This document shows, one piece after another, positions 1 to 5,888 of a DNA stretch of 5,945 bases. The DNA lies in contig CAKMZR010000102.1 of NCBI GenBank assembly GCA_929200455.1, positions 1-5,945 of the forward strand, written 5' to 3'. A program made the position numbers and the translations under genes. This DNA is from an uncultured Alphaproteobacteria bacterium. Lineage in GTDB: Bacteria; Pseudomonadota; Alphaproteobacteria; CAKMZR01. Positions within the stretch are counted from its first letter, which is position 1; every line of letters begins with the position of its first letter. The notes below the pieces were generated by a model. The model was not told the DNA's origin and ran no database searches. It was given only the letters and a program-made list of their open reading frames with translations.

Positions 1-255
1 GGGTTTTTATTAGTTTTTTTGGGAGTTTTTTGGGGGGTTGTGGGGGCGTGGTGGGCGAGTGATTTTCTGAACGGTCTGGGGATATTGATGCCTCCGCCGC
101 CTGGGAGAGATTTTGCTTATCCGTTATTTTTCACGATAAGGCCTTGGATGTTTGGTTCTATTGTGGTGGTGAGTACATTTCTTTGTGCTCTGAGTGCTCT
201 ATTTCCTTCTTTGAAGGCGAGCAAGGGCACGGTGGCGTTGTCTTTACAAGCTTAG
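1..255 (+). CDS. FtsX/MacB-type ABC transporter permease, C-terminal fragment (5' end outside window)
   Basis: The frame is open from base 1 and gives the last 84 residues of a larger membrane protein, ending in TAG at 253-255. Two hydrophobic segments are visible, at about residues 1-19 and 49-68, joined by a short loop with MPPPPG at residues 30-35. The last helix runs into a small basic tail (PSLKASK, residues 69-75). This matches the end of FtsX/MacB-family permeases, where the final helix is followed by a P-x-x-x-A-x-(K/R) motif. Such permeases do not usually pump a substrate across the membrane; they use a partner ATPase to drive work in the periplasm, as in LolCDE lipoprotein release. 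The LolA-like gene 9 bp downstream supports this class. The ATPase gene is presumably upstream. The assignment rests on a short fragment plus context. Confidence 0.75.
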   Translation, partial: GFLLVFLGVFWGVVGAWWASDFLNGLGILMPPPPGRDFAYPLFFTIRPWMFGSIVVVSTFLCALSALFPSLKASKGTVALSLQA

Positions 256-259
256 GAGA
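253..259 (+). promoter_or_regulatory. Shine-Dalgarno sequence overlapping the upstream stop codon
   Basis: TAGGAGA contains both the permease stop codon (TAG, 253-255) and a strong GGAG motif, with 6 nt between GGAG and the ATG at 265. The overlap suggests translational coupling of the permease and the LolA-like protein. It fixes the start of the downstream gene. Confidence 0.75.
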
Positions 260-264
260 AAGAG

Positions 265-1107
265 ATGAAGGAGAGAGCGGTTTCGGAAGAGGGTTTGGTT
301 TTTATTTATTTTTTGTTGGCGGGATTTGTATTGTTTGTGTTTTTGATGGCGGGAGCCTGTGTTGGGGGAGGGTTGGCGTGGGCGGAGACTGAGGGTGGCA
401 AGAACGATAGGGAGGCTTGGAACATTATCGCAAGAGCCGATGATTGGCGTCAAGGTCGGGAGGGAGCGGGAGAGGGAGAGGCTTTGAGGATTGACATTAT
501 GTTGAAGAAGCAAGAAACGGATGGGGGTAAGGAAGTGACGATGCCCTATCGTGTGTGGGCCCGAGGCCGTCGTGCGTTGGTTGAGATGAAGGATAAGAAG
601 ACCTTTGGTCAGAGGGTCTTGATGGATGAGCAGTCTTTGTGGCTCTATACGCCGAAGAGCAAGAGGTTGATAAGGGTGAATCCGCTTCAGCGTTTGATGG
701 GCGATGCGAGTTACGGAGATATTGGTCTGACGCGTTGGACTTTGGATTATGATGTGTTTTGGGATGAGGAAAGGGAGGGTGAATGGCGGGATCATAAGGT
801 GTATCAATTGGTTCTTGAGGCCAAAGACAAGCGTGCGACCTACACGAAGATGAAGGTGAAAGTGGATAGGGAGACGGGGGTTCCTTTGTATGCGGAGGCT
901 TATGTGCGGAGCGGGAAGAAGTTGAAGGAGATAGAGTTTGGTTCTCGAGGAGAGGTGGGGGGTCGTGAGATTATAAGGGAGACAATTTTTAGGGATGTTC
1001 TTCGAGGGGGTCGTCAAACGGTGATGGAGGTGAAGGATTTGGAGACGAGGAGTTTTCGGGATGTGTATTACACGAAGCATGGCATGAAGTCTCGTCTTCC
1101 TGAATGA
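265..1107 (+). CDS. Exported LolA-like protein, outer membrane lipoprotein-sorting family
   Basis: The protein has 280 residues. Residues 1-40 look like a signal peptide: a long hydrophobic core (about 11-31), then AWA as a likely signal peptidase I site before E41. The mature part fits the LolA-like 'outer membrane lipoprotein-sorting' family (Pfam LolA_like, PF17131, from memory). It begins with an ARADDWRQG segment (56-64). LWLYTPKSKRLIRV (125-138) and MGDASYGDI (145-153) follow. Near the end come a strand pair (YTKMKVKVDRETGVPLYAEAY) and a KKLKEIEF strand. The family fold is a half-barrel that can hold a lipid chain, so a role as periplasmic carrier or chaperone beside the FtsX-type permease is likely. 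The cargo is unknown. It is not LolA itself, which is shorter and is not normally encoded beside a barrel gene. The start is supported by a strong Shine-Dalgarno. Composition is Gly/Glu/Arg/Lys-rich, in line with the G-rich strand. Confidence 0.85.
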   Translation: MKERAVSEEGLVFIYFLLAGFVLFVFLMAGACVGGGLAWAETEGGKNDREAWNIIARADDWRQGREGAGEGEALRIDIMLKKQETDGGKEVTMPYRVWARGRRALVEMKDKKTFGQRVLMDEQSLWLYTPKSKRLIRVNPLQRLMGDASYGDIGLTRWTLDYDVFWDEEREGEWRDHKVYQLVLEAKDKRATYTKMKVKVDRETGVPLYAEAYVRSGKKLKEIEFGSRGEVGGREIIRETIFRDVLRGGRQTVMEVKDLETRSFRDVYYTKHGMKSRLPE

Positions 1108-1117
1108 GAATTTTTTT

Positions 1118-1131
1118 GAGGAGAGGTGAGG
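1118..1131 (+). promoter_or_regulatory. Purine-rich ribosome binding region of the barrel gene
   Basis: GAGGAG (1118-1123) and AGGTGAGG (1124-1131) precede the ATG at 1135. The GTG at 1126 lies only 2 nt after GAGGAG, too close for a normal start, so ATG 1135 is preferred. A second GGGAGG at 1140-1145 could instead serve the in-frame ATG at 1153. A T7 run at 1111-1117 has no stem before it and is not a terminator. Confidence 0.5.
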
Positions 1132-1134
1132 AAG

Positions 1135-2541
1135 ATGAAGGGAGGAATGGGTATGGGGTTATTGAGACTGGGATTTGTGGTGTGGATATGTTTGGGTTTT
1201 TGGGGTTTGGGATGGTCTGAGGATAGGGGGGAGGGTGATGTCTTTTTGGGCGATGTGTTTTTTGATCCGTTGACTTTGTATGAGGGTGTGAGTGTCCATG
1301 GGGGCGGGGATCATTTTTTGGATGGCGTGGAGCATCAGGGTCGCAAGGCACGTGAGGATTGGGGTATACGGACGGGCGTTCTGCAGGGTGTGTCTGTGGG
1401 GAATCTGTTGGGGATTGAGTCTTTGAGCGGACGTATGTCTGTACGAGCTGAAGAAAGGGCGAAGGTGTGGTCAGAGGGTGGAGGGGAACAGAATCCGCGT
1501 GTGTCCTTGCGAGAGTTTTATGGGTCTTATGAGACAGAAGCGGGACACAGTGTGGAATTGGGCAGGGTTCTTTTGCCGTGGTCTGAGGGCTTGGCGTTTC
1601 GTGTGCTTGATGTGTGGGAAAGGGGAGGTTTGAGGGGAGGAGACATAGAGGATGTTTATGGTGACGAGGAGGGTCGGGTGTCTTTGGTGTTTCGTTATTT
1701 GGGAGAGGGATGGTCTTTAGAGGCAGTGGCGGGAGGAGAGGGTGAGGGTGAGGTGAGTACGGAGGCTAGGGAGAGGGGGGATTATGAGGAGGCTTGGTAT
1801 CACGGTTTGCGTTGGCTTGGTCGTGTGGGGGAAGTGGATACGAGTTTGGTATTGCATGGAGGTGCTCGTCGTCGTTTGGGTGTGGGGGGATCCTTTTTTT
1901 ACGGATTGAATGAGAATTTGTCTTTTCGTGGAGAGGGATTTGTGCGTGAGGGTATGCTGCGTCTTATGGACGGTCGTGTGATAGGTAAGCTTGGGGATCG
2001 GTTGGTGGAAAAGAATCCTGTGCGGACGTGGGAGGAGTCTTCTTCGACGTTGTACCCGAGGTTTGCGTTGGGCTTTCAGTGGACGGGACGTTTGGGAGGG
2101 GAGGTGTATCATGACGTGGTGGTGGAATATATGTATGATCACCGTGGACTTGATGATGGGTCATGGGAGAGGTGGAAGGGTCTTGTGAAGGAGCATGAGG
2201 AGACGGTATTTCCGTCGACGGCAGAAGGTTTTGCGATGCGTGGTCTTGTGTTGAAGAATTTGGGTTATGACGGTTTGACGTTACAAGGAGGGGGAGGTTT
2301 GATGAGGCGTCACTATATTTTTGGTCGATGGAAGCCTGATTTTCAGCCTTGGTCGCCGTCGTTGAGTGCTCTTTGTACGTGGGACAGTTGTCGTTTGGGA
2401 GCGGACATGTCGTACCGTACTTTTGGTTCGCCTTTGGAGTGGCGATGGGGGGGGCGTATGCATGTGGGCGAGGGAGGAGCCTTTGGTGTTTTGCCTGAGT
2501 CTTATAGTGTGGAGATGGGATTTTTATTTTACGGAGGTTAG
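1135..2541 (+). CDS. Predicted outer-membrane beta-barrel protein, resembling DUF1302-type porins
   Basis: With ATG 1135 the protein has 468 residues (471 from GTG 1126; ATG 1147 and 1153 are also possible). The N-terminus has a hydrophobic segment (about residues 7-25) that reads as a signal peptide ending near GLGWS. The rest has no long hydrophobic helix but many short alternating strands rich in Gly and aromatic residues, as in outer-membrane barrels. The stretch at about 123-160 (SLREFYGSYE, then VELGRVLLPWSEG) resembles the 'LREAY...LGRQ...WG' pattern of DUF1302-type barrels. That comparison is from memory. The last strand (SYSVEMGFLFY) resembles a C-terminal barrel-assembly signal, but two Gly follow the terminal Tyr. 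The only two cysteines outside the signal peptide form CTWDSC (414-419), a possible disulfide turn. The gene lies 27 bp after the LolA-like gene, so the two probably act together. The family assignment is weaker than the location call. Confidence 0.7.
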   Translation: MKGGMGMGLLRLGFVVWICLGFWGLGWSEDRGEGDVFLGDVFFDPLTLYEGVSVHGGGDHFLDGVEHQGRKAREDWGIRTGVLQGVSVGNLLGIESLSGRMSVRAEERAKVWSEGGGEQNPRVSLREFYGSYETEAGHSVELGRVLLPWSEGLAFRVLDVWERGGLRGGDIEDVYGDEEGRVSLVFRYLGEGWSLEAVAGGEGEGEVSTEARERGDYEEAWYHGLRWLGRVGEVDTSLVLHGGARRRLGVGGSFFYGLNENLSFRGEGFVREGMLRLMDGRVIGKLGDRLVEKNPVRTWEESSSTLYPRFALGFQWTGRLGGEVYHDVVVEYMYDHRGLDDGSWERWKGLVKEHEETVFPSTAEGFAMRGLVLKNLGYDGLTLQGGGGLMRRHYIFGRWKPDFQPWSPSLSALCTWDSCRLGADMSYRTFGSPLEWRWGGRMHVGEGGAFGVLPESYSVEMGFLFYGG

Positions 2542-3156
2542 GGAGAAGGGTGTTCTGCTGGCAAGGGCGGCATTGAGGGTGCCGCTGTCGAGGTAGTCGA
2601 GTTCGCCTCCCATGGGTACGCCTGGGGCGATTCGGGAGAGGGAGATGTGCGGAAATTCTTTGAGGAGATGGGCGATGTAGTGGGCGGTGGTTTGTCCGTT
2701 TGCGGTCATGCTTGTGGCGATGATAATTTCTGAGAGTTTGGGGTATAGGGAGATATGGTGGGTAAGTTTTCCGAGGTGGGTATCGTGAGGACCGATGCCG
2801 TCGATGGTGGAGAGTGCACCGCCTAAGACGTAGTAGAGTCCGTGGAATTCGCCGGCATTTTCCATAGCCCAAAGGTCTGGCACATGTTCGACGATGCAAA
2901 GGAGGGTGTTGTCGCGTTGTGTATTGAGGCAGATGGAGCAAAGGGGTTCGTGTTCTGAGGGAGGGTGGAAGGCGAGGTTGTGACATCGGGAGCAGGAGTG
3001 GGCGTTGTCGTGTAGGTTTTGGAGGGTAGAGATGAGGGGGTTTAGGTTTTGTGATTTGTTGAGGAGGAGGTGGAAGAGGAGTCGTTGAGCTGATCGTGGT
3101 CCTAACCCTGGAAGTTTGGCTATATGTCGGATGAAGGGTTCGAAGTGGGTATTCAT
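2524..3156 (-). CDS. recR: Recombination mediator protein RecR
   Basis: RecR works with RecO (and RecF where present) to load RecA on SSB-coated single-stranded DNA during gap repair. The 210-residue protein is close to the usual 200. Domains appear in order: a helix-hairpin-helix around LPGLGPRSAQR (15-25); a four-cysteine zinc finger (C55, C58, C73, C76); a Toprim domain from CIVEHVPDLWAMENAG (87-102, acidic residue E90) through YYVLGGALSTIDGIGP (108-123); then GQTTAHYI and GVPMGGELDYLDSGTL near the C-terminus. All expected motifs are present. The ATG at 3156 gives the normal MNTHFEPFIRHIAKLPG start, but the bases before it on the coding strand (ACAAGACCCACC) contain no Shine-Dalgarno. The gene follows dnaG by 48 bp, probably in one transcript; in many bacteria recR instead follows dnaX and ybaB. 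Its last 18 bp overlap the end of the convergent barrel gene. Confidence 0.97.
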   Translation of the reverse strand: MNTHFEPFIRHIAKLPGLGPRSAQRLLFHLLLNKSQNLNPLISTLQNLHDNAHSCSRCHNLAFHPPSEHEPLCSICLNTQRDNTLLCIVEHVPDLWAMENAGEFHGLYYVLGGALSTIDGIGPHDTHLGKLTHHISLYPKLSEIIIATSMTANGQTTAHYIAHLLKEFPHISLSRIAPGVPMGGELDYLDSGTLNAALASRTPFSLTSVK

Positions 3157-3204
3157 GGTGGGTCTTGTTTCTATTGGGTGTATGTGTTGAGATTTGTGAG
3201 GGGG

Positions 3205-4944
3205 TTACGGGGCTTGTGTGGATTCTGGGGAAAGGTTTTCTGAGAGTTTTTGGATTTGTTCTTGTTTTTTGAGGTGTTCGAGGAGTCGTTGTTGGATGGA
3301 GTTGAGGAGTTTGGAGGCATCACCTGGATTGTGTTGCGAGAGGTGTGGGGCGATTGTGTATAGGTTTAGGGATTGGAGGAAATGGAGTGCGTGTTCGAGT
3401 TTGTGTTGGGAGAGGAAGGAGACGATGTCTTCTTGGGAGGAGAAGGATTGCGTCCACAGGGCTTCGAGGAGTTTTTCTTGCAGGCGTTTGAGGCTAGGAT
3501 TTTGGGGTTGCAGATGGGAGAGGAGGAAAGAGAATTCGTTGAGGAGGTTTGGGTATTGGATGAAGGTGAGGAGGGCGAGGAAAGTTTTTCGTTCTGTGAG
3601 GAGTGAGAGGGAAGGGTTTGGGAGGTTGGATTGAGGGGTTATATTGTGGGGGGTTGTGTGATTTTGGTTGCGGCGTAGGTTCCAGAGTTGGTTTTTGATA
3701 TCTGCACGGAGGTGTTTTTGTAGGGTGCTGTCTTTGATTTCCGAGGTGTGTTCGAGAGTTTCTTTTTCGATGAGGGCGAAGTGTTCGGGTGTGTGCAGGG
3801 GGTATTTTTGTTGGATGATGTGCCATAATTTTTGGCTTAGGGGTTGAGGATTGTCGATGAGTTTTTGGAATTCTTGATTTTTTCCTGAGGAGAGAAAGCT
3901 ATCGGGGTCGTATCCGTCGGGAAGTTGGGCGAAGGCGAGAGATTTTTGGGCAGAGATGAGGGGTAGAGCGAGGTTGAGGAGTCTTTCTGAGGCTTGTTTT
4001 CCTGCGTTGTCTCCGTCGAAGCAGATGACGGGGTTATGGGAGAAGTTCCACAGGGTTTGGATGTGGTGTACGGAAGCGGCGGTTCCGAGGGCGGCGACGG
4101 CGAGTGTGAATCCGTGTTGGTGGAGGACGATGACGTCCATATAGCCTTCGACGAGGATGATGGGTTTTTTGAGGGTTCTTGCTTTTTTTGCGACGTGGCT
4201 ATTGAAGAGGACTTGATTTTTGTCGAAGAGGGGAGAGGTTTTGGAGTTGATATATTTTCCTGTTTGAGCTTTTGTGTGGTCACCGAGGAATCGTCCGCCG
4301 AAGGCGATGACTTGTTGTTGGATATTGGTGACGGGTATCATGAGTCTGGAATGGAAGAAGGAGAGAGCGTTGTTTGTGCCTGTGAGTCCGAGGGTTTGGA
4401 TATCGCGAAAGAGGCATCCTTGTTCTGAGAGGTGTGAGACGAGGGCGTTTCGGTCTTGGGGAGCCCATCCGATTCGGAAGAGTTTTATGGTTTCGTGATT
4501 GAGTTTTCTTTCTTTGAGGAGGTATTGAAGGGCGTAACGGCTTTCTGCGTTGTCGGCGTAGAGGTTGTGTTGGAACCAGAGGGTTGTTTTTTCCATGACG
4601 TTGAGGAGTTGAGCACGGAGGTTTTCTTTTTCTTGTTGTTCTGGCGTGTCTAGGGGTAGGGGTAGGTGATGGGCAAGGGCGAGTTCTTTTACGGCTTCCG
4701 GGAAGGTGATTCCTTGGTGTTGGGTGAGGAAGGAGAGGGCATTTCCCGAGGCGCCACACCCGAAGCAGTGGTAGAGTCCTTTTTCGTCATTGACGTGGAA
4801 GGAGGGTGTTTTTTCTTGATGGAAGGGGCAGAGTCCCGTGTGTGACTGTCCACGTTTTTGGAGTTTGGTGTGGGAGGAGAGGAGTTGAACGATGGAGACT
4901 CGGGAGAGGAGTTCGTCGATAAACTGCTGAGAGAACGAGGCCAT
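3205..4944 (-). CDS. dnaG: DNA primase DnaG
   Basis: DnaG makes the RNA primers for chromosome replication while bound to the DnaB helicase. At 579 residues it is almost the length of the E. coli enzyme. The N-terminal CHC2 zinc-binding domain has C39, H42, C60 and C63 (LCPFHQEKTPSF, then YHCFGCGASG). The polymerase core shows KYINSKTSPLFDK (230-242). The Toprim centre has VEGYMDV with E266 and CFDGDNAGKQA with D310 and D312, the metal ligands matching E265, D309 and D311 in E. coli. The C-terminal part from about residue 430 is the expected helicase-binding region and is less conserved. ATG 4944 is the only sensible start: an in-frame TAA lies three codons upstream. No Shine-Dalgarno precedes it. 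recR follows after 48 bp. The C-terminal half is rich in Gln, His, Asn, Ser and Pro, as expected from an A/C-rich coding strand. Confidence 0.99.
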   Translation of the reverse strand: MASFSQQFIDELLSRVSIVQLLSSHTKLQKRGQSHTGLCPFHQEKTPSFHVNDEKGLYHCFGCGASGNALSFLTQHQGITFPEAVKELALAHHLPLPLDTPEQQEKENLRAQLLNVMEKTTLWFQHNLYADNAESRYALQYLLKERKLNHETIKLFRIGWAPQDRNALVSHLSEQGCLFRDIQTLGLTGTNNALSFFHSRLMIPVTNIQQQVIAFGGRFLGDHTKAQTGKYINSKTSPLFDKNQVLFNSHVAKKARTLKKPIILVEGYMDVIVLHQHGFTLAVAALGTAASVHHIQTLWNFSHNPVICFDGDNAGKQASERLLNLALPLISAQKSLAFAQLPDGYDPDSFLSSGKNQEFQKLIDNPQPLSQKLWHIIQQKYPLHTPEHFALIEKETLEHTSEIKDSTLQKHLRADIKNQLWNLRRNQNHTTPHNITPQSNLPNPSLSLLTERKTFLALLTFIQYPNLLNEFSFLLSHLQPQNPSLKRLQEKLLEALWTQSFSSQEDIVSFLSQHKLEHALHFLQSLNLYTIAPHLSQHNPGDASKLLNSIQQRLLEHLKKQEQIQKLSENLSPESTQAP

Positions 4945-5000
4945 GATGAGAGCTTAGCGATCTTAGGGTGTCGTCTTTTTTGTGTTGTTGTTGCGGGGGG

Positions 5001-5081
5001 TGAAGGGAAATGGATGTGAAAGGAAGTGGGTTGTGAAAGGAGATGGGTGTGAAGGGAAATGGGTGTGAAAGGAGATGGGGG
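5001..5081. repeat. Tandem repeat, five units of about 16 bp (consensus TGAARGGARATGGGTG)
   Basis: The units are 5001-5016, 5017-5033 (17 bp, one extra T), 5034-5049, 5050-5065 and 5066-5081. Two variants occur: TGAAGGGAAATGG in units 1 and 4, and TGAAAGGAGATGGG in units 3 and 5; unit 2 is closest to the second. The period is not a multiple of three and every unit carries TGA, so all three + frames are closed: this is not coding repeat on +. There are no distinct spacers, so it is not CRISPR. It may be a minisatellite made by slippage, or a protein-binding array. Confidence 0.9.
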
Positions 5082-5102
5082 GTTGAGGGTTGCGGGAGTG
5101 GG
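5001..5102 (-). terminator. Candidate Rho-dependent termination (rut) region after sdhB
   Basis: RNA read past the sdhB stop would be extremely C-rich and G-poor here: over 5001-5100 it would hold 51 C and 1 G. Unstructured, C-over-G RNA with regularly spaced pyrimidine-C pairs is the known preference of Rho. No intrinsic terminator is visible. This is inference from composition only, and much of the - strand is C-rich anyway, so specificity is low. Confidence 0.25.
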
Positions 5103-5888
5103 TTAGGCTTTTCTGTGTGCGAGCATTTGTTTGATTTCTGAGATGTGTTTAGCGGGATTGAGTCCTTTTGGGCAAGTATTGGTGCAGTTCATGATGGTAT
5201 GGCAACGGTAGAGTCGGAAGGGGTCTTCGAGTTGGTCTAGTCGTTCTCCGGTGGCGTCATCTCTTGAGTCTGCGATGAATCGGTATGCTTGTAGGAGTAC
5301 GGCGGGTCCGAGGTAGCGGTCGCTATTCCACCAGTAGCTGGGGCAGCTTGTGGAGCAGCAAAAGCAGAGGATGCACTCGTAGAGTCCGTCGAGTTTTTGT
5401 CGTTCTTCGATGGACTGGACTCGTTCTTTATGGGGGGAGGTTTCCTCGTTATTTTTGAGCCAAGGTTCGATGGAAGCGAGTTGGGTATAGATTTCGTTGA
5501 TGTCTGGAATGAGGTCTTTGACGACGGGTCTATGGGGTAGGGGGAAGACGGGTATTTTGGCGGAAGATATTTTTTTGATGGGTTGGGTGCAAGCGAGGGT
5601 ATTGGTTCCGTTGATATTCATGGCACAAGATCCGCAGATTCCTTCTCTGCAAGAGCGACGGAAGGTGAGGGAGGGGTCTATATGGCTTTTGATGTAGATG
5701 AGGGCATCGAGGACCATGGGTCCGCAAGCTTTGAGGTCGATGGAGAAGGTATCGATTCTGGGACGTTTTTTGTCGTCGGGGTTCCATCGGTAGATGGAGA
5801 AAGTTCTGGGTTGTTTGGGATTGTCTGGTGCGGGCCAATGTTTGCCTTTGGTGAGTTTGGAATTGGGGGGGAGTGTAAGTTGAACCAT
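5103..5888 (-). CDS. sdhB: Succinate dehydrogenase iron-sulfur subunit SdhB
   Basis: SdhB passes electrons from the SdhA flavin to quinone in complex II of the TCA cycle and respiratory chain, on the inner face of the cytoplasmic membrane. The protein has 261 residues. The plant-type [2Fe-2S] site is C80, C85, C88 and C100 (RRSCREGICGSCAMNINGTN). The C-terminal ferredoxin domain has CILCFCCSTSCPSYWW with C172, C175 and C178, plus C239, for [4Fe-4S], and C182, C229 and C235 for [3Fe-4S]. W187 matches the quinone-site Trp of SYWWN. All cluster ligands are present. The start at 5888 gives MVQLTLPPNSKLTKGKHW, the expected alphaproteobacterial N-terminus; no Shine-Dalgarno precedes it. Fumarate reductase FrdB is the alternative, but the N-terminal extension and motif wording favour SdhB. 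sdhA is expected upstream but is not visible. Confidence 0.98.
   Translation of the reverse strand: MVQLTLPPNSKLTKGKHWPAPDNPKQPRTFSIYRWNPDDKKRPRIDTFSIDLKACGPMVLDALIYIKSHIDPSLTFRRSCREGICGSCAMNINGTNTLACTQPIKKISSAKIPVFPLPHRPVVKDLIPDINEIYTQLASIEPWLKNNEETSPHKERVQSIEERQKLDGLYECILCFCCSTSCPSYWWNSDRYLGPAVLLQAYRFIADSRDDATGERLDQLEDPFRLYRCHTIMNCTNTCPKGLNPAKHISEIKQMLAHRKA

Larger units (their letters stand above)
4945..5102. other. Intergenic region between sdhB and dnaG
   Basis: This is the largest non-coding gap in the window, lying downstream of sdhB and upstream of dnaG. It holds the five-unit tandem repeat (5001-5081), G6 runs at 4995-5000 and 5077-5082, and a short direct repeat CTTAG-cgat-CTTAG at 4953-4966. 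On the - strand, TAAGAT at about 4961-4966 matches a -10 box at only four of six positions, and I see no convincing -35, so I do not call a dnaG promoter. No stem-loop terminator is visible for sdhB; the C-poor + strand leaves almost no G-C stems possible. No gene is supported on either strand. Confidence 0.7.

Noticed and set aside
349..360. Lipoprotein signal (lipobox) in the LolA-like protein, MAGAC ending at C32
   Set aside because: Position -3 is Ala rather than the usual Leu/Val/Ile, and a better signal peptidase I site (AWA, residues 38-40) follows. A lipoprotein cannot be fully excluded.
244..1080. Long open frame (278 codons) on the - strand opposite the LolA-like gene
   Set aside because: The translation is a low-complexity Pro/His/Arg/Leu/Thr mix without a family match. 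The - strand is poor in G and T, so stop codons are rare and long antisense frames arise by chance.
1109..1117. Terminator between the LolA-like and barrel genes (T7 run)
   Set aside because: No inverted repeat precedes the T run, and the genes are otherwise arranged as an operon.
1126..1134. GTG at 1126 as start of the barrel gene
   Set aside because: Only 2 nt separate it from the GAGGAG motif, and ATG 1135 gives a normal signal peptide with better spacing.
1964..2986. Open frame of 340 codons on the - strand spanning the barrel gene and most of recR
   Set aside because: It covers clear recR in another frame and gives a Pro/Arg/His/Thr-rich sequence with no domain. recR has all family motifs in its own frame.
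3994..4428. Open frame of 144 codons on the + strand inside dnaG
   Set aside because: It is antisense to the conserved Toprim region of dnaG, and its Glu/Gly/Val/Asp-rich product is what the reverse complement of dnaG codons would give.
5001..5081. CRISPR array
   Set aside because: Units are 16 bp and directly adjacent, with no unique spacers and no cas genes nearby.
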